A stretch of 64,000 bases of DNA from an uncultured Myxococcales bacterium. Its GTDB lineage: Bacteria > Myxococcota_A > UBA9042 > DTJE01. The stretch covers positions 41,846-105,845 of the forward strand of contig CALJUR010000135.1 of the NCBI GenBank assembly GCA_937975765.1, given 5' to 3'. Below are positions 8,342 to 16,127 of the stretch, piece after piece. A program made the translations under genes and the position numbers. The notes beneath the pieces were generated by a model. It saw nothing but the letters and a program-made list of their open reading frames with translations. It did not search any database and was not told where the DNA came from. The first letter of the stretch is position 1. Each line of letters begins with the position of its first letter.

Positions 8342-9778
8342 CTACCAGGTGCCGGTGGCGAGGTACTCGTGGATGGACTTCGCGGCCTTGCGTCCCTCGC
8401 CCATCGCCAGGATGACGGTCGCGGCACCCAGCACGATGTCGCCGCCGGCCCAGACACCCTTCATCGTCGTCTTGCCGGTCTCCTTGTCGGCCGTGATGTT
8501 GCCCCACTTGTTCGTCTGGATCTGCGGCGTGGAGCGCGGCACCAGCGGGTTCGGGCCGTTGCCGATCGCGACGACGACCACGTCCGCCGGGATCACGAAC
8601 TCGCTGCCGGGGACGGGCACCGGGCGGCGCCGGCCGGACGCGTCGGGCTCGCCCAGTTCCATGCGCAGGCACTTCACGCCCGTCACCCAGGAATTCTCGT
8701 CGCCCAGGATCTCGATGGAGTCCTGCAGCAGCCGGAACTCGACGCCCTCCTGCTGGGCGTGGTGGATCTCCTCGATCCGGGCCGGCATCTCGACCTCGGA
8801 CCGGCGGTACAGGATCGTGGACGTCTCGGCGCCCAGTCGCAGCGCGGTCCGGGCGGAGTCCATCGCCACGTTGCCGCCACCGAACACGACCACGTGCTTC
8901 CCGCGCAGGATCGGCGTGTCCGACCGCTCCGGGAAGCCGTACGCGTCCATCAGGTTCGCGCGGGTCAGGTACTCGTTGGCCGAGTACACGCCCAGCAGGT
9001 TCTCGCCGGGGATCTTCTTGAACATCGGAAGGCCCGCGCCGGTCGCCACGAAGACGGCCTCGAAGCCCTCGTCGAACAGGTCCTGGACGCCCTTGGACTT
9101 GCCCACCGCGACGTTCAGTTCCAGGTGCAGGCCGCGCTGGACCAGCGTCTCGACCTCGCGATCGACGATCGCCTTCGGCAGCCGGAACTCGGGGATGCCG
9201 TAGACCAGCACGCCGCCGGCCCGGTGCAGGGCCTCGTACATCGTCACGTGGTGCCCCATCGCCAGCAGGTCGCCCGCGCAGGTCAGGCCCGCGGGACCGG
9301 CGCCGACGATGGCGACCTTGTGGCCGGACGAGGCCACCGCCGGGTAGTCGGCGTCCGGGTGGTTCGCCATGTCCCAGTCCGCCACGAAGCGCTCCAGCTT
9401 GCCGATCTGCAGGCTCTTCGCGGTGTCCTTCTGGGCCTTGGCGACCATGCAGACCACCTGGCACTGGTCCTCCTGCGGGCAGACGCGTCCGCAGACGGCG
9501 GGCAGGCAGTTGGTCTCCTTGATCTTCACGGCGGCCTCGTGGAACTTCCCCTCCGCCACCAGCCGGATGAACCCCGGGATGTCCACCGACACCGGGCAGC
9601 CCGCCACGCAGGGCGGGTTCTTGCACATCAGGCAGCGCTGCGCCTCGGCCATCGCCTGTTCCGGCGTGTAGCCCAGCGGCACCTCGCGGATGTTGCGGCG
9701 CCGCTCCTGCGGCGACTGCTCGGCCATCGGCGTCGGCGGGATCTGCAGGCGCTGCCTGTTCGTCAGGGGTTCAGCCAT
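8342..9778 (-). CDS. nfnB: NfnB-like large subunit, NADH-dependent ferredoxin:NADP+ oxidoreductase (GltD-type)
   Basis: 478 residues. The N-terminal Cys-rich module binds two [4Fe-4S] clusters: CLMCKNPPCVAGCPVSVDIP, then CLPAVCGRVCPQEDQCQ. The FAD-binding GAGPAGLTCA and the NADPH-binding GGGNVAMDSARTALRLG follow. This is the glutamate-synthase small-subunit/NfnB fold. The partner gene directly upstream encodes an NfnA-like subunit and the two overlap by 8 bp, which favours Nfn (electron bifurcation between NADPH, NAD+ and ferredoxin) over glutamate synthase; no gltB is in view. Sud-type sulfide dehydrogenase is a close alternative. Confidence 0.85.
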   Translation of the reverse strand: MAEPLTNRQRLQIPPTPMAEQSPQERRRNIREVPLGYTPEQAMAEAQRCLMCKNPPCVAGCPVSVDIPGFIRLVAEGKFHEAAVKIKETNCLPAVCGRVCPQEDQCQVVCMVAKAQKDTAKSLQIGKLERFVADWDMANHPDADYPAVASSGHKVAIVGAGPAGLTCAGDLLAMGHHVTMYEALHRAGGVLVYGIPEFRLPKAIVDREVETLVQRGLHLELNVAVGKSKGVQDLFDEGFEAVFVATGAGLPMFKKIPGENLLGVYSANEYLTRANLMDAYGFPERSDTPILRGKHVVVFGGGNVAMDSARTALRLGAETSTILYRRSEVEMPARIEEIHHAQQEGVEFRLLQDSIEILGDENSWVTGVKCLRMELGEPDASGRRRPVPVPGSEFVIPADVVVVAIGNGPNPLVPRSTPQIQTNKWGNITADKETGKTTMKGVWAGGDIVLGAATVILAMGEGRKAAKSIHEYLATGTW

Positions 9779-10640
9779 GGTGGGCCTCCTTCGCGGCCTT
9801 CTCCAGCCGGCAGGCGTGCTGCGCCTTGAACGCGTCGTAGGAGGCCTTCTCGGCCGTCACGTACGTGCGCTGGCGCCGCATCATCTCGTCGAAGTCCACC
9901 AGGTGCCCGTCGAACTCGGGCCCGTCCACGCAGACGAACCGGGTCTCGCCGCCCACCGTGACGCGGCAGCCGCCGCACATCCCGGTGCCGTCGACCATGA
10001 TCGTGTTCAGGCTGACCAGCGTGTGCACGCCGTAGCCCTTCGTCAGCAGCGAGACCATCTTCATCATGATCGGCGGGCCGATCGCGACGACCAGGTCCAC
10101 CTTCACGCCGCCGTCCAGCAGGCGCTTCAGGGCGTCGGTCACGAAGCCCTTCTCGCCGCAGGACCCGTCGTCGGTCATCACGATCACCTCGTCGCTGGCC
10201 GCCCGCATCTCGGGTTCCATGATGACGAGGTCCTTGCGCCGCGCGCCCATGATCGTGATCACGCGGTTGCCGGCCGCCTTCATGGCCTGCGCGATCGGGT
10301 GGGACGGCGCGACGCCGATGCCGCCGCCGACCATCACGACGGTGCCGACCTTCTCGATGTGGGTCGGCTGGCCCAGCGGGCCCGCGATGTCGTTCAACTG
10401 CGCGCCGGCCTCGATCAGGCTCATCTCGGCGGTGGTCCTTCCCACCACCTGGTAGATGAGGGTGATCGTGCCCGCCTTCGGGTCCGCATCCGCGATGGTC
10501 AGGGGGATGCGCTCCCGGCCGGCCGCGGGCCGGACGATCACGAACTGCCCGGCCTTGCGGTACCGGGTCACGTCCGGGGCTTCGACCACCATCCGGAACA
10601 CGTCGGGAGCGATGGGCTCGTTGATCAACACCTTCGCCAT
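9771..10640 (-). CDS. nfnA: NfnA-like small subunit (FAD/[2Fe-2S] NAD-binding protein)
   Basis: 289 residues; ATG 10640 follows a GGAGG. It is a ferredoxin-reductase-type module: an FAD domain with RIPLTIADAD, a nucleotide-binding GGGIGVAPSHPIAQAM, and a C-terminal [2Fe-2S] motif in DGTGMCGGCRV and FVCVDGPEFDGH. The latter is highly typical of NfnA/SudB. With NfnB it forms the cytosolic heterodimer that couples reduced ferredoxin and NADH to NADP+ reduction. The 8-bp overlap with nfnB implies translational coupling. Confidence 0.87.
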   Translation of the reverse strand: MAKVLINEPIAPDVFRMVVEAPDVTRYRKAGQFVIVRPAAGRERIPLTIADADPKAGTITLIYQVVGRTTAEMSLIEAGAQLNDIAGPLGQPTHIEKVGTVVMVGGGIGVAPSHPIAQAMKAAGNRVITIMGARRKDLVIMEPEMRAASDEVIVMTDDGSCGEKGFVTDALKRLLDGGVKVDLVVAIGPPIMMKMVSLLTKGYGVHTLVSLNTIMVDGTGMCGGCRVTVGGETRFVCVDGPEFDGHLVDFDEMMRRQRTYVTAEKASYDAFKAQHACRLEKAAKEAHHG

Positions 10641-10685
10641 GGCCGCCTCCAGCCTGTGCCTGCGCCCGTTGCGGGTCCTTCCCGG

Positions 10686-10699
10686 CCCCGGGCCCGGGG
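10686..10699. terminator. GC-rich palindrome between the PpiD-like gene and nfnA
   Basis: CCCCGGGCCCGGGG is a perfect 14-bp palindrome downstream of the PpiD-like stop (10741) and upstream of nfnA. It could be a weak terminator. There is no T-tract. Confidence 0.3.
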
Positions 10700-10740
10700 A
10701 ATCCTGTCCGAAAGGGGAGAAGGAATCAAGGAGGAAAGGG

Positions 10741-12603
10741 CTACTCGACGTCGTTCGCCGGGGCTGCGGGCTTCGCCTTCGGGCCCTTGCCGCCGGTCAA
10801 CTGCTGCATCATGGCGTCCTCGCGGGCCTTCGCCTCGTCGCGGATCATCGCCTGCAGCGGCTCCTTCTCGACCAGGCGGCCCTCGGCGATCGCCTTGTTC
10901 CGCAGGCCGTTGTACCACTCGCGCCAGTAGCCCTGCTTCTTCAGCGGCAGGAACTCGGCCCTGGCGGCCTCGATCTCCTCGGCGGACGGGGCCTCGGCGG
11001 CGGAGGCGGCCTTCAGGCGCACCACGACCTGCCGGTCGGTCCCGGTCACGGGGAACGCCTGCGCCGTCACCGGCTTCTCGGGGGTCAGGGCCTCCACGGC
11101 CTTGGCCAGGTCGGGCGACTCGCCCAGGCCGGGCAGCGTGCCGGGAGCGTAGTCGGCCAGCGCCGCCAGCGACGCGGGCACCTGGGGGATGGCGCCGGTC
11201 TCGCCGAACTGCACGGGGGTCGCCCCCGGGGTCGCCGCGTTCACTTCGGCGGCGATGTCCGCCAGCGGCTTCGCGACGTCCGCCTGCATGCGGGCCAGCA
11301 CGTCGTTCGCCAGCGCGGCCGCGCGCTCCTTCGCGCGCTCGCGGCCGATCATCGTGGCCGCCACCTGCTCGGCGACCTGCTCGAAGGAACGCTCCTCCTT
11401 CGGCTGGATGCCGTGCAGGATGGCCAGGAAGAAGCCCTGGTCGCCCTCGATGACGCCGGACAGGGTGCGCGGCACCAGGCGCGGGATCTGCGCGGCCACG
11501 GCAGGGTCGGCCAGGGACGCGATCGCCTGGGCGGGCAGCGCGGCTTCCACGCGCCCCCCCCGATCCTTCGTGACCGGGTCGTCCGAGCCGGCGGTCGCCT
11601 TCTCGGCGAAGGCCGCGATCAGCGCGTCGCCGTTCTTGTCCTTCAGCGCGGCGGCGATCTCGTTCGCCTTCTGCTTCGCCTCGTCGCGCGCCTTCTTCAG
11701 GTTGGCCTGCATCTCGGGGTCGTCGATGGAGGCCATGATGCGCCTGGACGGGGCGTTCACGCGGATCAGCGAGTAGTCGTAGGCCTCGTCGCGCTGGTAG
11801 TCGACCTTGTGATCGTCGAAATACTTCTTCGCGGCGTCCGTGTTGGCGGCCAGCCACGTCGCAGTCTCCTGAGGCGCCGGCTTCAGCACGTCGACCAGCA
11901 CCGTGGGGTCCACCTCGAGGTAGTCGTACGTCCGCGACGCCTTGCGCTGGGACGCCACGTAGCGCGCCTCGCGATCCGAGACGGTGACGCCGGCCGTGAC
12001 CAGGTCGATCATCTTCTCGCGCAGGATCTCGCGGCCGACGAAGTCCTCGAACCGGGCCAGCGACGTGCGCAGGCTGTACCGCACGTAGTTCTCGTACGAC
12101 TTCTTGCGGAACTGCCGGGTGGACGGGTCCGTGAAGTCGGCCACGATCCGGGCGCGGATCTCGTCCGGGGACGCCCGCAGGCCCTGCCGCTCGGCCTCGT
12201 CCGACACCAGCAGCGTCTCGGCCAGGTCGTCGGCCACCTTGCGGACCTTCAGTTCGGAGACGGACCGGGGGTCCGGGATGTACGGCGAGTATTTCATGTC
12301 GCCGCGCAGCCGCGCGAACCGCGTGGAGCGGTAGACCATCTCGGCCTGGTAGGCCTTGTAGTCCAGCCCCAGCGAGGGCGGCGGGGCGTCGGCGGACAGT
12401 GCCATGCCCATCGCCAGCATCGAGCCGTCGACGACGTGGGGCCCGACCTGCACCAGGGACGAGTCCGAGACCCGCGCCCCCTGGCCGGGACACCCGATGT
12501 CCGTGCTCCCCATGTTGAAGGTGAACACGAACACGACGATGATGATCCCGAACAGGACGTAGATGATGACAGAACGCGAATGTTTCCGAAGACCTGCAAG
12601 CAT
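10741..12603 (-). CDS. PpiD-like membrane-anchored periplasmic peptidyl-prolyl isomerase/chaperone
   Basis: 620 residues from ATG 12603, close to the length of E. coli PpiD. In-frame ATGs upstream (to 13473) run antisense through ribBA and are ignored. A short cytoplasmic tail, LRKHSRS, precedes one membrane span (IIYVLFGIIIVVFVFTF, about 12-29). A SurA_N-type helical domain follows, then a parvulin-like segment at about 330-450 containing GDQGFFLAILHG, and a long Ala/Glu-rich C-terminal region ending in a charged tail. It should sit at the inner membrane and help fold secreted proteins, fitting the many secreted Cys-rich proteins here. Whether the parvulin part is catalytic is uncertain. Confidence 0.78.
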   Translation of the reverse strand: MLAGLRKHSRSVIIYVLFGIIIVVFVFTFNMGSTDIGCPGQGARVSDSSLVQVGPHVVDGSMLAMGMALSADAPPPSLGLDYKAYQAEMVYRSTRFARLRGDMKYSPYIPDPRSVSELKVRKVADDLAETLLVSDEAERQGLRASPDEIRARIVADFTDPSTRQFRKKSYENYVRYSLRTSLARFEDFVGREILREKMIDLVTAGVTVSDREARYVASQRKASRTYDYLEVDPTVLVDVLKPAPQETATWLAANTDAAKKYFDDHKVDYQRDEAYDYSLIRVNAPSRRIMASIDDPEMQANLKKARDEAKQKANEIAAALKDKNGDALIAAFAEKATAGSDDPVTKDRGGRVEAALPAQAIASLADPAVAAQIPRLVPRTLSGVIEGDQGFFLAILHGIQPKEERSFEQVAEQVAATMIGRERAKERAAALANDVLARMQADVAKPLADIAAEVNAATPGATPVQFGETGAIPQVPASLAALADYAPGTLPGLGESPDLAKAVEALTPEKPVTAQAFPVTGTDRQVVVRLKAASAAEAPSAEEIEAARAEFLPLKKQGYWREWYNGLRNKAIAEGRLVEKEPLQAMIRDEAKAREDAMMQQLTGGKGPKAKPAAPANDVE

Positions 12604-12735
12604 ACGCCCCCCGCTCCTCCGGCCAATGGGCCGTGGGATGGTACTCCAGGCGGTGGACGAAGGCAACCCAAGGGAATGACGGGCGCCCGGGGCGACGGGG
12701 ATCGGGACCCCGAGGCGGAGCGGAACGGGGTGATG

Positions 12736-12741
12736 TACAAT
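12736..12741 (+). promoter_or_regulatory. Possible -10 element for ribBA
   Basis: TACAAT stands out in GC-rich surroundings 55 bp upstream of the ribBA start. The -35 region is not recognisable. No FMN-riboswitch consensus is visible in the leader. Confidence 0.35.
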
Positions 12742-12796
12742 CCGGCGCCCCGGCCATCGACGGGGCAGGCGCCCGGGGGCGCCGGGAGGACGGGGC

Positions 12797-14008
12797 ATGG
12801 TACCGCGACAGGGATGCGCTTCCATCGACGAGGCTCTCGAGGCGTTCCGGATGGGGCGCATGGTCATCATCGTCGACGACCAGGACCGGGAGAACGAGGG
12901 CGACATCGCGCTGGCGGCCGAGATGGCGACGCCGGACGCGATCAACCGGATCACGAAGATCGCCAGCGGGCTGGTCTGCGTGGCGATGAGCCCGGAGTCC
13001 ATCGACCGGCTGGGCATCCCGATGATGGCCTCCCGGAACACGGCCCACTTCGGGACGGCGTTCACCGTCTCGGTGGACGCGAGGGTGGGCACGACGACGG
13101 GGATCTCGGCGTTCGACCGCGCCCGGACCGTGGAGGCGCTGCTGAAGGACGACGGGGTGATGGACGACTTCGTGGTCCCGGGCCATGTGTTCCCGCTGAA
13201 GGCGGTGCCGGGCGGCGTGCTGAAGCGGGCCGGGCAGACCGAGGCGGCGGTGGACCTGGCGCGACTGGCGGGGCTGAAGCCGGCGTCGGTGGTCTGCCAG
13301 GTGCTGGACGACGCGGGCGAACCGGCGCGCATGGACGCGCTGCGCGAACTGGGCGCCGCGCAGGGCATCCCGGTCATCAGCGTAGCGGACCTGATCGCGT
13401 ACCGGTACCGGAAGGAACTGCTGGTGCGGCAGGTGGGGCGCACGACGGTGAACACGGCGCACGGCCCGTTCACGTGCCTGATCTACGAGGACTCGCTGGC
13501 GGCGACGGCCCACCTGGCGATGGTGAAGGGCGAGGTGACGCCCGACCGCCCGGTGCTGGTGCGGGTGCACAGCGAGTGCCTGACCGGGGACGTCTTCCAC
13601 TCGCTGCGGTGCGACTGCGGGCCGCAGCTCCAGGCGGCGCTGGAGCGGATCGGGGCGGCGGGCGGCGTGCTGTTGTACCTGCGGCAGGAGGGGCGGGGCA
13701 TCGGGATCCTGAACAAGATCCGTGCCTACGCGCTGCAGGACGAGGGCCTGGACACGGTCGAGGCGAACACGCACCTGGGGTTCGACCCGGACCTGCGGGA
13801 CTACGGCATCGGGGCCCAGGTCCTGGCGCACCTGGGCGTGCGGAAGATGCGGCTGCTGACGAACAACCCGAAGAAGATCGTGGGGATCGCGGGGTACGGG
13901 CTGGAGGTCGTGGAGCGGGTGCCCCTGGTCATCGAGCCGCGCCACGAGAAGAACCGCCGGTACCTGGAGACGAAGAAGAAGCGCATGGGTCACCTGCTGG
14001 ATCGATAG
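12797..14008 (+). CDS. ribBA: Bifunctional 3,4-dihydroxy-2-butanone-4-phosphate synthase / GTP cyclohydrolase II
   Basis: 403 residues, the usual length for the fusion. The N-terminal RibB part (1-205) has DDQDRENEGD for Mg2+ and substrate binding, GTTTGISAFDRA, and RAGQTEAAVDL, in which Gln replaces the His found in some homologues. The C-terminal RibA part has the zinc ligands in ECLTGDVFHSLRCDCG, the catalytic RQEGRGIGILNK, and NNPKK near the end. It makes both precursors of riboflavin from ribulose-5-phosphate and GTP. It stands alone, with no other rib genes adjacent, divergent from the PpiD-like gene. Confidence 0.96.
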   Translation: MVPRQGCASIDEALEAFRMGRMVIIVDDQDRENEGDIALAAEMATPDAINRITKIASGLVCVAMSPESIDRLGIPMMASRNTAHFGTAFTVSVDARVGTTTGISAFDRARTVEALLKDDGVMDDFVVPGHVFPLKAVPGGVLKRAGQTEAAVDLARLAGLKPASVVCQVLDDAGEPARMDALRELGAAQGIPVISVADLIAYRYRKELLVRQVGRTTVNTAHGPFTCLIYEDSLAATAHLAMVKGEVTPDRPVLVRVHSECLTGDVFHSLRCDCGPQLQAALERIGAAGGVLLYLRQEGRGIGILNKIRAYALQDEGLDTVEANTHLGFDPDLRDYGIGAQVLAHLGVRKMRLLTNNPKKIVGIAGYGLEVVERVPLVIEPRHEKNRRYLETKKKRMGHLLDR

Positions 14009-14160
14009 GGTCCGCGTGGATCTGCCGCAACTCGAACCTCGCCCGCTACCCTGGAGGATGCAACGCAGCACGGACGTCCGCGCCTTCCTCGCTGCGCTGG
14101 ACGCCCGTCCCCCGGCTTCGCACACCGGCCCCGGATGGGAGAAATGAGGGGAAAGGGTTC

Positions 14161-14191
14161 GCCCGGCCGGACCGCGGCGGCCCGGCCGGGC
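14161..14191 (-). terminator. Strong hairpin after Cys-rich lipoprotein A
   Basis: Perfect 10-bp arms, GCCCGGCCGG / CCGGCCGGGC, enclose an 11-nt loop 13 bp beyond the stop of the lipoprotein gene at 14205. There is no T-tract. It lies between convergent genes and probably terminates the minus-strand transcript. Confidence 0.6.
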
Positions 14192-14204
14192 GTCGTTCGC
14201 GGGA

Positions 14205-15959
14205 TCAGATGCCGCCGAGGATGCCGCCCAGCAGTTCCATGATGTCGATGCAGACCTTGTCCGGGATCGTCGTGGGCTTGACACCGCCGGGGCAGAACAG
14301 GTCGCCGATCATCGGGATGGCGCACAGCCCGTCGGTGGAGGTACAGGGCTTGCTGCCCAGGCACGCGTGCTGGTCGTCGCAGGTGCAGGCCGCCATGCCG
14401 GACCCGGGGATGCCGGTCCCCATGCCGGGCATGCCGCCCATGCCGCCCATCAGGGCCGACAGCATGTCGAAGCAGGTGGTGCCGGCGGGGCAGCAGGCGG
14501 TGCTGCCGTCGCAGGTGCCATTCGGGTTGTAGCAGAAGCCGCCCACGGAGCCGCTGCACAGCAGGGTCTCGCCGGACGACCCGGGCGGGCAGTCGGCGTC
14601 GGTGGCACACACCGCGGCGCAGGACGAGCCCGCGCAGACGTTGCCGTCGGACTGCAGGCAGGTGTACGTCGGGTCGCCGGTGCAGGTGCAGGCCGGGTCG
14701 ATGGCGGCGCAGTCGCTGTCCTGGGAGCACTGCACGCACTGCGCGACGCCGTTGATCACGGCGCAGATCGGGTACGGGGACACGCAGGAGTTGCCGCAGG
14801 CGTCCACGGCGCCGTCGCACTTGTAGTTGGTGCACGTGCCGACCGCGTCCTCGAGGCCCGCGCAATCCGCCGCCTCGCAGCACTGGTGGCAGTTGCCGTC
14901 CGCGCACTTGTGCAGGCCTTCGCTGCAGTCGTCGCCGGACTTTTCGCAGGCGTGCGTCGCGGTGTTGCAGACCTTCCCGTCGGAGCAGTGGCTGCTGTTC
15001 AGGCACTCGTAGCACGCCGTGCCGTCGGGCGACGGGAACGGGGTGGCCGTCGGGCAGCCGCCGCACTGGTTGGCGTCCTTCGGCTGGCACATCTGGACGC
15101 CCTTCTCGTTGACGCCGCAGGTGAAGTTCGTGGTGTCGGCGCAGGGCGCGGCATCCGAGCACTCGGGCACGCAGGCGCCCGTCGCGGTGCCGGCCGTCTT
15201 GAAGCAGCGCATGCCTGTCGCGCAGTTGTAGTCGTAGGTGCACTTCTGGCACAGGCCCGCGCCGTCCTCGCAGTTGCCCGACTGGAAGTTGCAGACCTTG
15301 CCGGCCTCGCAGGGGGTGTCGAACGAGCACGCGACGCAGTTGAACGCCACGGGCAGGCAGGACTTCAGAACCGTCGAGGAGGCGTAGCAGATGTAGGACG
15401 GCAGGCAGTCGCCGTCGTCCACGCACTCCAGCAGGCAGTGCTTGGCCGCGCCGACGGGCAGGCACTTCCACCGGGTGTCCGTGCCGCAATCCGACGCGTC
15501 GTTGCAGGACTTGCAGTCCACGCGGTCGGGCGGCGGGGTCACGGTGTCTGTGCCGTTGTCGGTCGTGCCGGTTTCCTCGACCGTCTCGCGATCGACGTCC
15601 GCCTCGGCGTCACCCGACGTCTCGATCACGTCGGTGGGAGTGCTGCCGATGACGCAGAAGCCGTCCTGGCAGACCTTGTCGCCGGTGCAGGCCAGCGTCC
15701 CGTCGGTCGTGCACTGGATGGCCGTGCAGTACTTGTTCGCGGCGTCGTTCTGCGGCAGCCAGTTGCCGGGCACGCAGGTCTCGGTCACCAGGCAGTCGCC
15801 GGGGCCCGAACAGATGACCTTCTCGCACTTGTCCTGCTGGCAGACCTGGCCGACCGGACAGTCCGAGCTGATCTGGCAGGACTTGCCGTCGTCGCCGCCG
15901 CAGGCGACGAACGAGCCGGCGACGACCATCGCCACCGTCAGAACCCACAGATTCTTCAT
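14205..15959 (-). CDS. Cysteine-rich lipoprotein A (tandem paralogue of 16128-17975)
   Basis: 584 residues. The signal peptide ends GSFVAC, a lipobox with Cys20. The whole chain is built of short Cys modules such as SCQISSDCPVGQVC, a Thr/Asp-rich linker at about 105-135, and then CKSCNDASDCGTDTRWKC onward. From this last motif to the C-terminus it is closely similar to lipoprotein B next door, including the Gly/Met-rich MGGMGGMPGMGTG and the tail GGVKPTTIPDKVCIDIME. It should be an outer-membrane or surface protein stabilised by many disulfides. These modules recur in myxobacterial predicted lipoproteins of unknown function. A promoter-like TTGAAT-N18-TACAAT lies upstream. Confidence 0.82.
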   Translation of the reverse strand: MKNLWVLTVAMVVAGSFVACGGDDGKSCQISSDCPVGQVCQQDKCEKVICSGPGDCLVTETCVPGNWLPQNDAANKYCTAIQCTTDGTLACTGDKVCQDGFCVIGSTPTDVIETSGDAEADVDRETVEETGTTDNGTDTVTPPPDRVDCKSCNDASDCGTDTRWKCLPVGAAKHCLLECVDDGDCLPSYICYASSTVLKSCLPVAFNCVACSFDTPCEAGKVCNFQSGNCEDGAGLCQKCTYDYNCATGMRCFKTAGTATGACVPECSDAAPCADTTNFTCGVNEKGVQMCQPKDANQCGGCPTATPFPSPDGTACYECLNSSHCSDGKVCNTATHACEKSGDDCSEGLHKCADGNCHQCCEAADCAGLEDAVGTCTNYKCDGAVDACGNSCVSPYPICAVINGVAQCVQCSQDSDCAAIDPACTCTGDPTYTCLQSDGNVCAGSSCAAVCATDADCPPGSSGETLLCSGSVGGFCYNPNGTCDGSTACCPAGTTCFDMLSALMGGMGGMPGMGTGIPGSGMAACTCDDQHACLGSKPCTSTDGLCAIPMIGDLFCPGGVKPTTIPDKVCIDIMELLGGILGGI

Positions 15960-16004
15960 GGTTCCACTCCTTGAGGTCCCCTTGCCAGGAAACTGGCCTC
16001 GGGG

Positions 16005-16034
16005 ATTGTAATGGAATCGATGTCAACGATTCAA
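16005..16034 (-). promoter_or_regulatory. Candidate sigma70-type promoter of Cys-rich lipoprotein A
   Basis: On the minus strand TTGAAT, an 18-bp spacer and TACAAT precede the ATG at 15959 by about 46 bp. This is one of the few A/T-rich stretches in the region. It implies the two paralogues can be transcribed separately. Confidence 0.55.
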
Positions 16035-16127
16035 CTGTCCGCCGTTCTTTTTTCGGAGGCCCCCGGTCTGCGCAGGATTCCGCGGGCCCGGAGCGAGGGG
16101 GGAAGCGGCCGGGCGGGGCGGTTCGGG

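Noticed and set aside
8342..9778. Glutamate synthase small subunit (gltD)
   Set aside because: The fold is shared, but no gltB is adjacent and the overlapping partner has the NfnA/SudB [2Fe-2S] signature.
12604..12796. FMN riboswitch before ribBA
   Set aside because: The conserved RFN-element blocks are not present; the leader is only GC-rich with a possible -10.
14058..14147. Possible 29-codon reading frame after ribBA
   Set aside because: GGAGG abuts the ATG with no spacing, the product has no features, and it lies in a convergent intergenic region with a hairpin.
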